A program made the translations under genes and the position numbers. 64,000 bases of DNA from Streptomyces sp. AV19. Lineage in GTDB: Bacteria > Actinomycetota > Actinomycetes > Streptomycetales > Streptomycetaceae. The stretch is from contig NZ_JAEAMR010000016.1 of the NCBI RefSeq assembly GCF_015999245.1, positions 107,237 to 171,236 of the forward strand, written 5' to 3'. The notes below the pieces were generated by a model that was given only the letters and a program-made list of their open reading frames with translations, had not been told where the DNA came from and did no database searches. This document shows, one piece after another, positions 1 to 8,379 of the stretch. Numbering within the stretch: position 1 is the stretch's first letter; every line of letters starts with the position of its first letter.

Positions 1-377
1 GCCCGGGCGGGAACCCGCCGCGTGTCGACGACCGTGGCCGAGTCGGCGTCCAGCACCGCGTACTCGCGCCACCCCAGGAAGTGCGAGACGGTGGCGCCCA
101 CCGGGACGGAGCCGGCCCGCGAGGCCACGACCTCGCCGACGGCTCCGCCCTCCAGCGGGGCGTCCAGTGCGAACGGCGGGATGTACGACTCGGCGTCGTC
201 CATGCGGCCGCGCATGTACGGGTCCACGGACATCCAGGTGTTGCGCACCAGGATCTGCCCCGGCCCGGGCTCGGGCACCTCGGCCCGCACGAGGCGGAAG
301 TTCTCGGGGGTGGGGGTGCCGGTGGGGCGGGAGGCGAGGTGGATCTCGTGGGAGGTGAGGGGGGTGTTGGCGGTCAC
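1..377 (-). CDS. NADP-dependent oxidoreductase, N-terminal part (runs off the left edge)
   Basis: This is the first 125 or so residues of a medium-chain dehydrogenase/reductase of the leukotriene B4 12-hydroxydehydrogenase / CurA-like type, which reduces enone double bonds with NADPH. The translation has the family hallmark VDPYMRGRM near residue 50 (the P-Y-M-R-G-R-M turn) followed by LEGGAVGEV and a SHFLGWREYAV segment. The start is GTG with an AGGAG ribosome site 5 bases upstream (complement of 383-387). The nucleotide-binding Rossmann domain lies outside the window, so completeness cannot be judged. Family assignment is fairly sure; the substrate is unknown. Confidence 0.8.
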   Translation of the reverse strand, partial: MTANTPLTSHEIHLASRPTGTPTPENFRLVRAEVPEPGPGQILVRNTWMSVDPYMRGRMDDAESYIPPFALDAPLEGGAVGEVVASRAGSVPVGATVSHFLGWREYAVLDADSATVVDTRRVPAR

Positions 378-565
378 GGGGACTCCTGGTGGGTGGCTTC
401 GTTCGTTGCTGCCTCCACTGTGGTGGGCGGGTGTTCGGGAATGGTTCGGGTGATGTTCGGGGATCTGCCCGGGCCCGGCTGTTCCCGGAGCGCCCGGTGG
501 ATTTCCGCGTGCTCCTCCGACGGCTTCTTCGGGCGGCAGGGCCCGCATTGACGACCGCGCCGTCG

Positions 566-1111
566 CTAATTACCCGTTCCGCCGGGAGAGTGGGAACTCC
601 CTTCGCAGCCCTGCCCGAGCGTGGTGAACTGCTGTGTGTAGGACTCCTCGGATTCGAGGTTGGCCCAGGTGACGTCCACCGACAGCGTGCAAGTGGACTG
701 CGAGACCATCCCGGTGACCGCGCTCCCGGTGGTCAGGCTGTCGTCCGTTTCGACCGTGCCGCCTTCGTCGACCTGACAGAAAATGAACGTCGAGCCGGTC
801 ACCTCGCACGTACCGACCTGGCTGCCGAAGTCGCCCCTGACCAGTGCGAATGACGAACCTTTCTCATTGGTGAAGAAGGCGTCGTCATGCGCCCGGACGC
901 TCAGCACCCAAGTCTTGTCGTAGTCACAGGGGCCTGAACCGCAAAGCGCCCGGGGATAAAGGGTGAACGAACTCCCGGCCTCGAGCGCGCTGTCCGGTCC
1001 GACCCCCCAATCACTGGCAGCGAACGCCGTTCCCTGAGTGAAAGCGAGCAGGGCGGCGCTCAGGCCCGCCACCGCCGTCGACCGCAAGCCCTTCGAATTC
1101 CTCTTGCCCAT
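566..1111 (-). CDS. Secreted protein of unknown function
   Basis: A 181-residue protein with a clear Sec signal peptide: basic start (MGKRNSKGLR), hydrophobic stretch to about residue 27 and an AFA|AS cleavage site. The mature part is beta-rich in appearance with several cysteines (LCGSGPC, TCEV, FCQ, STC, GQGC), which suggests disulfides and extracellular function. I do not recognise the family. It is transcribed away from the AfsR-like gene; the roughly 150 bases between the two starts must hold both promoters. The ATG at the 5' end fits the signal peptide well. Confidence 0.7.
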   Translation of the reverse strand: MGKRNSKGLRSTAVAGLSAALLAFTQGTAFAASDWGVGPDSALEAGSSFTLYPRALCGSGPCDYDKTWVLSVRAHDDAFFTNEKGSSFALVRGDFGSQVGTCEVTGSTFIFCQVDEGGTVETDDSLTTGSAVTGMVSQSTCTLSVDVTWANLESEESYTQQFTTLGQGCEGSSHSPGGTGN

Positions 1112-1260
1112 GGCTGTTGCCCCCTTCCCGCTCCTGCGGCCCTTTCAGGCCATAGCGCAAGAATCGGCGACATTCGCCCCTCTTGGGCAGGGGGCCGGCG
1201 GCAAGTTCATCCGTGTGGGTAACGAGTCGCAAGGATCCACAGGTCAATTAAGGTGCGGCC

Positions 1261-4200
1261 ATGAGATTCGGGGTACTCGGTCCGCTCGAAGTGATATCCG
1301 CGCAAGGAGGGTCCGCCCCCGTCCCCGAGGCGAAGGTGCGCACCCTGCTCGCCGTACTGCTCGCCCGCGCCGGGACCACCGTCGCCGCCGACGTGCTCGT
1401 CGACGCGCTCTGGGACGGCGTCCCGCTCCCCTCCGCCCCGCACCGGGCGCTCCAGGCGAAGGTGTCCCAACTGCGCGCCGCCCTGGACCGGGTGCGGCCC
1501 GGCGCCCGGTCGTGGGTCGTCGCCCAGTCGCCCGGCTACGCGCTGCGGATCCCGGACGACGGTGACGCCGCCGTGGACGCGGCCCGGTTCACCGCCCTCG
1601 CGGCCGAGGCCCGCGCCACGCCCGGCACCCGTTCCAAAGCCGCCCTGCTGACGGACGCCCTCGCCCTCTGGCGCGGCCCGGCCTTCGCGGGATTCACCGG
1701 GATACCGGTCGTGCGGGCGGCGGCGGACCGCCTGGAGGAGGAGCGGCTCACCGCCGTCGAGGACCGCGCCGAGGTCCTCCTCTCGTCCGGCGAACACCGC
1801 GCACTCCTCGGCGAGTTGGCGGACCTGACCGCCCGCCACCCCCTCCGTGAGCGGCTCCGCGCCGCGCACATCCGGGCCCTGCACGGCGCCGGCCGCCAGA
1901 GCGAGGCGCTCGCCGCGTTCGAGGAGCTGCGCACCACGCTGGCCGAGGAGTTGGGCCTGGACCCCGGCCCCGAGCTCGTCGCACTCCACCGCGCGGTCCT
2001 GCGCCAGGATCCGGGCCTCGCACCACCGGCGGCCCCGCCCACCAATCTGCCGGCCCCGCTCGACGAGGTGATCGGCCGCCGCGCCGACACCGAGGCCGTC
2101 CTGGCGCTGCTGCGCGAGCACCGCCTCGTGACGCTGACCGGCCCGGGCGGGGTGGGCAAGACGCGCCTGGCCCTGGCTGCCGCGTCCCGCCTGTCCGGTA
2201 CGTATCCCGGCGGCGTCTGGCTCGTCGAACTGGCCGGGCTCCGGCCCCGGGTGGACGCCGCCGGCCTCGCCGAGGAGATCGCGTCCGTCCTGGGCGTCCG
2301 GGACGACGGCGCCTGGGGGCCGCGCGCCGCCGTCCCGGACGCGCCGGCCACACTGGCCGAGGCGCTGCGCGGCCGGGAACTCCTGCTCGTCCTGGACAAC
2401 TGCGAACATCTCGTGGACCCCGCGGCCGAGACCGCAGGACGGCTGCTGCGCGCGGTACCGGGGCTGCGCGTCCTGGCGACCAGCCAGGAGCCGCTGGCCC
2501 TGCCCGGTGAACGGCTCCGGGAGGTACGGCCGTTGGACGGCGAGGCCGCCGTCCGGCTGTTCGCCGCGCGGGCGGCCGCCGCCACCCCGGGTTTCGCCGT
2601 AGGGCCCGGCAACGCGCCGGCCGTCGCCGAGCTCGTCCGCCGCCTGGACGGCATTCCGCTCGCGCTCGAGCTGGCCGCCGGGCGGGTCCGGGCACTGGGC
2701 CTGCCGGGGCTGCTCGCCCGGCTCGACGACCGGCTCCGGCTGCTGGCGGGGGTGCGGCGGGGCATGCCGGAGCGGCAGCGGACGCTCAGGGCGACGATCG
2801 ACTGGAGCTGGGACCTGCTGACGGCGGACCAGCGCACGGTGCTGCGCCGCCTGTCGGTGCACGCGGACGGGTGGGACCTGGCGTCGGCCGAGGCCGTGGC
2901 GGGCTGGGGCGCCGTCGTGCGGGACGACGTCCTGGACGTGCTGGCCCGCCTGGTGGAGCGCTCGCTGGTGTCGGCCGGCGAGGCCCACGGCGAGCCGCGC
3001 TACCGGATGCTGGAGTCGGTCGCGGCGTACGGCGCGGTCCGGCTGGCCGAGGCGGGCGAGACGGACGCCGCCCGGGCCCGGCACGCGGCGCACGCCGTCG
3101 ACTTCGCGGTCCGCGCCGCCGAAGGGCTGCGCGGACCGGAGCAGGGAGCGCTGCTGGCCCGGCTGGACACGGAGTCCGCGAATCTGCGGGCGGCTCTCGA
3201 CGGGCTGGTGGACGCCCGCCGGGGCGCCGAGGCGCTCCATCTGGCGGGCGCGCTCGCCCGGTACTGGGTGCTGCGCGGCCGTCTGGGCCACGCGCGCCGG
3301 TCCCTGGCCTCGGCCCTGGCCGTCGCCGACGGCACCCCGGCCGCGCCGCGCGCCCGCGCCGGGGCCTGGCACACGGCCGTGACCGTGCTGGAGGGGGACG
3401 GCACCGACCGGGCGGAACGGATCGCCCTGGCGCTGCGGCACTTCGACGCGCGGGACTCCGCCGGCCGGGCCGAGGCCCGGTACGTCCTGGGCCATGCCCT
3501 GTGCCGGATCGGCGACATGGCGGGGGCCCGGGAGCTGACGGATGCGGCGCTGGCCGATTTCCGTGCTCTCGGGGACCGTTGGGGCGAGGCGGCGGCCCTG
3601 GCCGACCGGGCGGTCCAGGCCCTGTCCTTCGGCGAACTGGACCGGGTGGCGCGCGAAGGGGAGCTCAGCGCGGCGATGTTCGCGGAGCTGGGCGACCGGT
3701 GGGGGCAGGCGCAGACCGCGGCCGTGCGCGCGGCCCACGCCGAGATCCTCGGCGACTACGCCGCGGCCGGCCGGATCCTGCGCGAAGGGCTGTGCACGGC
3801 CGAGGAGTTGGGCCTGTCCAGCATGGCGGCCGACCTGACGGCGGGCCTGGGCCGGGTCGCCCTCCTGGAGGGCGACCCGGCCGCCTCGCGCGGCCTGCAC
3901 CTGCGCGCCCGCGATCTCGCCGGCGCCCAGGGGTTCCGCGCCGGCCAGGTCAACGCGGACCTCGGCCTGGCCCTGACCGCCCGCCGCGCCGGCGACCTCG
4001 GCACGGCCGAGGCCGGCCTCCTGGAGGTCCTGGCCTGGCACCGCCACGTCGGCCTGGACGGCGCCAACGCGCTGGTCCTGGCCGAACTCGGCTTCGTCGC
4101 CGAACTCCGCGGCGACGCGGCAGCCGCCCTCGCCCGCCAGGAGGAGGGCCTCGCCGTCGCCCGCACGACCGGCGACCCGCGCGCCGTGGCCCTGGCCCTG

Positions 4201-4464
4201 GAGGGCCTCGCGGGCGCCCTGGCCCTGGCCGGCGAGGCGCGCCGGGCGGCGCCCCTGCTGGGCGCGGCGGACGCGGCCCGGCGGGAGGCGGGGGCGCCGT
4301 TGCCGGTCGCGGAGCGGGGCGATGTCGAACGGATCGCGGGAGTGCTGCGCGAGTCCCTCGGGGACGGCCTGTTCGAGGAACTCGTCGCCGCGGGGGCGGT
4401 GTCGGGGCCGCAGGACGCGTACGCGGCGACGCAGGCCGTCGGCGCGGATGCGGCACGTCCGTGA
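1261..4464 (+). CDS. AfsR/SARP-family transcriptional regulator (BTAD, NB-ARC, TPR)
   Basis: A 1067-residue large SARP. Residues about 1-95 form the OmpR-like winged-helix DNA-binding domain (starts MRFGVLGPLEV). Residues about 100-245 are the BTAD domain, ending at the LGLDPGPELVALHRAVL signature. An NB-ARC/STAND ATPase follows, with Walker A GPGGVGKT near 295 and LLLVLDNCEHL as Walker B. The C-terminal 400 residues are alanine-rich helical repeats of TPR type. Such proteins activate antibiotic or development genes by binding direct heptamer repeats upstream of target promoters, with ATP hydrolysis gating activity. No biosynthetic operon touches it directly; the nearest candidates are the ketosynthase trio and the isonitrile cluster. 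The start has an AAGG-type ribosome site 7 bases upstream. A hairpin terminator follows. Confidence 0.93.
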   Translation: MRFGVLGPLEVISAQGGSAPVPEAKVRTLLAVLLARAGTTVAADVLVDALWDGVPLPSAPHRALQAKVSQLRAALDRVRPGARSWVVAQSPGYALRIPDDGDAAVDAARFTALAAEARATPGTRSKAALLTDALALWRGPAFAGFTGIPVVRAAADRLEEERLTAVEDRAEVLLSSGEHRALLGELADLTARHPLRERLRAAHIRALHGAGRQSEALAAFEELRTTLAEELGLDPGPELVALHRAVLRQDPGLAPPAAPPTNLPAPLDEVIGRRADTEAVLALLREHRLVTLTGPGGVGKTRLALAAASRLSGTYPGGVWLVELAGLRPRVDAAGLAEEIASVLGVRDDGAWGPRAAVPDAPATLAEALRGRELLLVLDNCEHLVDPAAETAGRLLRAVPGLRVLATSQEPLALPGERLREVRPLDGEAAVRLFAARAAAATPGFAVGPGNAPAVAELVRRLDGIPLALELAAGRVRALGLPGLLARLDDRLRLLAGVRRGMPERQRTLRATIDWSWDLLTADQRTVLRRLSVHADGWDLASAEAVAGWGAVVRDDVLDVLARLVERSLVSAGEAHGEPRYRMLESVAAYGAVRLAEAGETDAARARHAAHAVDFAVRAAEGLRGPEQGALLARLDTESANLRAALDGLVDARRGAEALHLAGALARYWVLRGRLGHARRSLASALAVADGTPAAPRARAGAWHTAVTVLEGDGTDRAERIALALRHFDARDSAGRAEARYVLGHALCRIGDMAGARELTDAALADFRALGDRWGEAAALADRAVQALSFGELDRVAREGELSAAMFAELGDRWGQAQTAAVRAAHAEILGDYAAAGRILREGLCTAEELGLSSMAADLTAGLGRVALLEGDPAASRGLHLRARDLAGAQGFRAGQVNADLGLALTARRAGDLGTAEAGLLEVLAWHRHVGLDGANALVLAELGFVAELRGDAAAALARQEEGLAVARTTGDPRAVALALEGLAGALALAGEARRAAPLLGAADAARREAGAPLPVAERGDVERIAGVLRESLGDGLFEELVAAGAVSGPQDAYAATQAVGADAARP

Positions 4465-4620
4465 CCGCTCGCCGGTTCTCCGTACTCTCGCGGTCGGTGA
4501 CGATGACGTCTTGGCGTTGATCCTGCCGTCGGGCCGACGACGGCATGTGCCCGCCGTTTCCTGGCGTCGGCGAGTCGGCGGTCTTCGGCTCGCGTCGGCC
4601 GGCCTCTCAAAAGACCGCCA

Positions 4621-4650
4621 CGGGACCTGCTCCCCGGGGAGGAGGTCCCG
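4621..4650. terminator. Bidirectional hairpin terminator
   Basis: A 30-base near-perfect palindrome: outer arms CGGGACCT and AGGTCCCG enclose the palindrome CTCCCCGGGGAG, with a single G-G mismatch on each side. It lies between the convergent ends of the AfsR-like gene and the SapA-like gene, so it can serve both. There is no U tract, which is normal for Streptomyces terminators. Confidence 0.75.
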
Positions 4651-4682
4651 CGGCCGTTCCGCCCACCGCTGCTGCCTCCAGG

Positions 4683-5150
4683 TCAGCCGGCCTGCGCCCC
4701 GGTCCGGGCGAGGGCGCCGCAGTTCGTCTTGTAGCGGGCCACGACATAGCCGTCGATCTCGCCGCCCCAGTCGACGCACTTGCCCTTGGCGTCCAGGTGG
4801 ACCGGCCCCGCGTACGAGGTGAAGAAGCCGTACTGCTCCTGCTTCGACTTCAGTTCCTTGTTGCGCTGAAGCCAGGAGCCCACCCACAGCGGCGCGCCGG
4901 CCGAGCTGTTCCGCTTGGTGACCACGCAGTTCTTGCCGGTGGCCGCGTTGTAGGCCAGGAAGACCGTCCCGCGGCCCGGGATCGGGATCTCGTTGACCTT
5001 CGCGTATCCGGTGCCGCACTCCTTGCCGTACGTGGCGGCGGCGCGGGCCGGAGCGGCGACGGCCGTCCCGGTGCCCGCCACCAGCCCGGTGACGGTGGTG
5101 GCGGCGAGCAGCGCGGCTCCCGCGGCACGGGTACCTACAGCACGCTTCAC
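4683..5150 (-). CDS. Spore-associated protein A-like secreted protein
   Basis: A 155-residue secreted protein resembling spore-associated protein A (SapA) of Streptomyces. The open frame extends further upstream, but GTG at 5150 is preferred: it has a GGAGG site 5 bases upstream and gives a clean signal peptide (VKRAVGTRAAGAALLAATT, cleavage near AVA|AP). The mature part has the family features CGTGYAKVNE, VFLAYNAATGKNCVV, FTSYAGPVHLDAKGKCVDWGG and a C-terminal cysteine, giving two likely disulfides. SapA-type proteins are found on the spore surface and have no known catalytic role. Family match is from memory of the motif pattern. Confidence 0.75.
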   Translation of the reverse strand: MKRAVGTRAAGAALLAATTVTGLVAGTGTAVAAPARAAATYGKECGTGYAKVNEIPIPGRGTVFLAYNAATGKNCVVTKRNSSAGAPLWVGSWLQRNKELKSKQEQYGFFTSYAGPVHLDAKGKCVDWGGEIDGYVVARYKTNCGALARTGAQAG

Positions 5151-5341
5151 ATTCTCCTCCGTGGACGAGTCGCATGGTGCCGGTTGATGGACGCACACGG
5201 GACGGCCGTCTCCGTGCCCCCACAGACACTCCACACCCGGAAGGGGTTGTACGCATCCTCACCCGCGCCGTTCAGAACCGGTCACCACATCGCACGGCGG
5301 CGCGTACCCGATCCCGCACAACACCCTTCACATCAAGCCGA

Positions 5342-5821
5342 GAGGTCACACCGGCCTCGGACGGTTCTTCGGCCCCGGCCCCGGACGGATCAGGGAACTG
5401 TGCCGCGCTCGCCGAAAATCGGCTGCGACGCGATCGTGTCCGCGGGAGGCCTCGCGCAGGACCTGCGCAGCACGGACCCCCGCGTCAAGGTCGTCGAGCA
5501 CGTACCGCAGCCCGCGCTCCTGCGTCATGCCGACCTGTTCGTGACACACGGGGGCCGGGCGTCCCTGCTCGACGCGGTGCAGGGCGCAACGCGCCCGTCC
5601 TGGGCATGGGCGTTCTCGCCGACCAGCCCGACAATGTCGCCGCGTTCGCCCGGCGCGGCCTCGGCCGGCCGCTGGAACTCACCGCGAAGCGCGGCGAGAT
5701 CGCCGACGCCATGACGTCCCTCCTCGGCAACTCCTGCTACGCCGCCGCCATGACCGCCGTCGGCACCGAGCTGTCACAGCTGCTACCGCTCGACATCACG
5801 CAACTGCTGGACAGCGCGTGA
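5342..5821 (+). pseudogene. Frameshifted C-terminal remnant of a macrolide-type glycosyltransferase
   Basis: Two reading frames together spell the C-terminal half of a GT1-family (UGT-like) glycosyltransferase. One frame gives CDAIVSAGGLAQDL ... HVPQPALLRHADLFVTHGG, the nucleotide-sugar binding region with the THGGxxS motif. After a frameshift near 5580-5595 the other frame gives APVLGMGVLADQPDNVAAF, then ARRGLGRPLELTAKRGEIAD to the TGA at 5819. A further frame change lies near 5400. The N-terminal acceptor domain is absent. It is therefore broken and truncated, not a functional gene. Sequencing error could explain one frameshift but not the missing half. Confidence 0.7.
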
Positions 5822-5833
5822 GGCGCTCGGCCG

Positions 5834-6610
5834 TCACTGATACGGGACGTCGATGCCGGCCGCGCGCAGGTTCGCCTCGACCAGCGCGTTCAACCGGGCG
5901 ATGGACGGCTCCTGGTCTTCCCGGTGGTGGTTGACCAGTCCGTACCGGGAGGCGGCGTCGGACCGGTTCTCGAACCCGGTCGGCATCGCCAGCAGCGCGC
6001 GGTCGGCCAGCAGCTTGTCGGCCAGCGCGGACGCCAGCTCCTCGATCCGCGGGTCGTCCGGATCCCAAGTCCTCGCGTCCCAACCGCGCTTGGTCAGCTC
6101 GACGTGCCCGGGATCGTCGAGGAGATGTTCGAGCCGGGTCAGGAAGCTGTCGAAGATCTCCGGAACCAGCGCCCGGGCCAGCACCAGGGCCTCCCGTTGA
6201 GTGGCCAGGTAGCCGGGACCGAAGCCGAGACCGGCGATTCGGTCCAGGACCGCGCAGGCCCGGTCGGGCAGCAGGACCCGGTCGCCGTGGGCGAGTCGGT
6301 GCAGCGTGTCGCGGCGCGCGGTCAGGTCCTCGATCCGTTCGGTGAGCCGACGACGGACGTCGTCCAGGGCGGCGGCGAACCGCTGGGGATCGGCGTCGAG
6401 CAGGTCACCGATCTCGGCCAGCGGCACGCCGGCCCCGGCCAGGGTCCGGACCTGGATCAGCCGGAGCAGGTCGGCCGAGCCGTAGCGCCGGTAGCCGGAA
6501 CCGTCACGTTCCGGCTCGGCGACCAGGCCGAGCCGGTGATAGTGCCGCACCGTCTTGATCGTGACGCCGACGAACGCCGCCGCCTGACCGATCGTGAGCC
6601 CGTCTGCCAT
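5834..6610 (-). CDS. MerR-family transcriptional regulator
   Basis: A 258-residue regulator. The N-terminal winged helix is typical of MerR (LTIGQAAAFVGVTIKTVRHYHR, then GYRRYGSADLLRLIQV), followed by the dimerisation helix with LTERIEDLTARRDTLHRL. The long C-terminal part, about 130 residues, looks like the helical effector domain of multidrug or antibiotic-sensing MerR proteins and has no metal-binding cysteine pattern, so an organic ligand is more likely than a metal. ATG at 6610 was chosen over an upstream in-frame ATG because it begins exactly at the HTH. A perfect MerR-type dyad at 6936-6956 is the probable binding site, separated from this gene by a decayed coding segment. Confidence 0.88.
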   Translation of the reverse strand: MADGLTIGQAAAFVGVTIKTVRHYHRLGLVAEPERDGSGYRRYGSADLLRLIQVRTLAGAGVPLAEIGDLLDADPQRFAAALDDVRRRLTERIEDLTARRDTLHRLAHGDRVLLPDRACAVLDRIAGLGFGPGYLATQREALVLARALVPEIFDSFLTRLEHLLDDPGHVELTKRGWDARTWDPDDPRIEELASALADKLLADRALLAMPTGFENRSDAASRYGLVNHHREDQEPSIARLNALVEANLRAAGIDVPYQ

Positions 6611-6614
6611 CGGC

Positions 6615-6934
6615 TCAGCACACCTCCGGATCGTGGACGGCCGGTGCGGCTGCGTTCTCGCGAACCGCGCCGGTGACAGCACGGAAGTCCTTGCACAGGA
6701 TCGAGCCGTGGTAGCCGGCGACCTTCGCGCTCACCTTGAGGTACGGGTTGCGGGCGATCACAGGGGCGAGGGTAGCGCGCGTCTGTTCCACCTCGTCACC
6801 CGGCCGCCGAGGGCGACGCGGACCGCGTGGTACTCGATGGCGATCTCGGCGTACCGGCCGACGCGGACCTCGGCCGACGCCCGGCCCAGGCCGGGGCAAT
6901 CGCTGCCGGTCAGCCCATGGTCGCGACAGAGGTT
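6615..6934 (-). pseudogene. Probable decayed gene between the MerR regulator and its operator
   Basis: Between the regulator and the dyad, minus-strand translation shows protein-like sequence in one frame (ASAEVRVGRYAEIAIEY, then HAVRVALGGRVTR) continuing in a second frame (PYLKVSAKVAGYHGSILCKD, ending PAVHDPEVC and a stop). The switch lies near 6775-6790. I do not recognise the family. The pattern suggests a small gene once expressed from the dyad promoter together with the regulator and now frameshifted. It could equally be chance coding potential in GC-rich DNA. Confidence 0.3.
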
Positions 6935-6935
6935 G

Positions 6936-6956
6936 ACCTTGACCTTGGGTCAAGGT
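6936..6956. promoter_or_regulatory. MerR-type operator dyad
   Basis: Perfect inverted repeat with 9-base arms, ACCTTGACC and GGTCAAGGT, separated by TTG. The left arm carries a TTGACC -35 hexamer, the usual arrangement in MerR promoters where the dyad fills the overlong spacer. It lies about 105 bases upstream of the serine hydrolase and upstream of the minus-strand MerR gene, so it could control either direction. No good -10 hexamer is evident at the 19-20 base distance on either strand. Confidence 0.7.
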
Positions 6957-7060
6957 GCACGCTCGTCGCATTGCCGCCTCGAAGGGGCCGGTGGCCACCA
7001 GGGCCACGTGGTGCTTTCGAGCTGTGCCGACACCTGCTGCCGCGAGATGGGGAATGACCA

Positions 7061-8187
7061 TGGGCGAGTCCCTCCACACCACGAAGAACTCCGCTGCCGG
7101 GCCCGATCGCCCGGAGCTGCAGAAGGCCATCCAGGAGATCGTCGATTCCGGTTTCGCCGGAGTGCAGCTGCGCGTGCACGACGAGCGGGGCCAGTGGGTC
7201 GGCAGCGCGGGGGTGGCCGAGCTGGGCAAGGCCGCCGAGCCGCCGGTCAACGGGCACTTCCGGATCGGCAGCAACACCAAGACCTTCACCGCGGCCCTGG
7301 TGCTGCGACTGGTGGCCGAAGGAAAGATCGGACTGGACAGCCCGGCGGACGACTACCTGCCCGAGTTCGGCCTCGACCGACAGATCACGGTGCGGATGCT
7401 GCTGCAGCACACCAGCGGGGTGTTCAACTTCACCGGCGAGTTCTTCGAGGACGGGACGGTCGTGCCGGGCATTCCCTGGCAGGGCCAGGAGTACGTGGAC
7501 AACTTGTTCCGCACCTACCGGCCCGATGAGCTGGTCCGGCTGGCGTTGTCCAAGCCGGCGCGGTTCGCGCCGGGCACGGACTGGAGCTACTCCAACACCA
7601 ACTACGTGCTGGCCAAGCTGCTGATCGAGGAGGTCGCCGGCTGCTCGCTCGCAGAGGAGATGCAGCGGCGGATCCTGGGGCCGCTCGGGTTGTCGGGCAC
7701 CATGGTGCCGGGCACCTCGCCGGAGATCCCCGAGCCGCACGCCCACGGCTACTACCGGTACGAGGACGCCGGCCAGTGGAAGGTGGTCGACGTCACCCGC
7801 ATGAATCCCTCCTGGGTCTCCGCCGCCGGTGACATGATCTCGACCACCGAGGATCTCCACACGTTCTTCTCCGCGCTGAATGCCGGCAAGCTCCTGCCGG
7901 CCCCGCTGCTGGCCGAGATGCGCAGGCCGTACCCGAAGTCCGGCTACGGCCTGGGGCTGTTCGTGCAGGACACGGAGTGCGGCGGCACCGTCCTCACCCA
8001 CAACGGCGGCTTCTTCGGCTGGGGGGCGCTGATGTTCAGCTCGCCCGACGGCAGCACGACCCTGACCGCCTCGCTGACCACCGGGGACGCCGAGCTCGAC
8101 TTCGCCGCCACGGCCGAGGCGTTCCAGAAGGCGCAAAAGAGGCTCGTCAAGGAGGTGTTCTGCGGCCGGGCAGGCCGGATCGGCTGA
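7061..8187 (+). CDS. Beta-lactamase-fold serine hydrolase (S12 / D-alanyl-D-alanine carboxypeptidase-like)
   Basis: A 375-residue cytoplasmic-looking member of the penicillin-binding-protein-like serine hydrolases. The catalytic SxxK motif is in FRIGSNTKTFTAALVL, the YxN motif is WSYSNTNYV and the third motif is LTHNGG. Family members act as DD-peptidases or esterases, or degrade beta-lactam-like compounds. No signal peptide is visible from either start, unlike the related protein at the right edge of the window. ATG at 7061 is preferred to ATG at 7055 because GGGGA then sits 6 bases upstream. The gene lies just downstream of the MerR-type dyad, so induction by the MerR protein is plausible. 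Confidence 0.85.
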
Positions 8188-8189
8188 CG

Positions 8190-8351
8190 AGCCGGCCGAT
8201 CCGACTCGGCATACGGGCCGATCACCTCGGGCCCGTATGCCTCGCGCAGCGGCTCCTGCCACTTCCCGTCCAGGGCCCGCTGCGCCGCCCGCCACATCAC
8301 GTCATGGACCCACTGCGGCGATACCGGAATGCCCCGGTACCGCAGAAGCAC
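8190..8351 (-). pseudogene. Unidentified coding remnant downstream of the ketosynthase
   Basis: Minus-strand translation gives a protein-like stretch, VLLRYRGIPVSPQWVHDVMW, then RALDGKWQEPLREAYGPEV, before the frame continues antisense into the serine hydrolase gene. It looks like an internal fragment of a larger protein cut on both sides. I cannot name the family, and no start or stop signals support a functional gene. It may mark an old recombination junction between the serine hydrolase and the ketosynthase operon. Confidence 0.25.
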
Positions 8352-8379
8352 TGGCCGACCCCGGCCCTGCGCGTCTGGA

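Noticed and set aside
1207..5262. A 1351-codon open frame on the minus strand antisense to the AfsR-like gene
   Set aside because: It is Arg/Gly/Pro/Gln-rich without domains and mirrors the codon bias of the AfsR-like gene on the other strand, whose BTAD and NB-ARC motifs are unmistakable.
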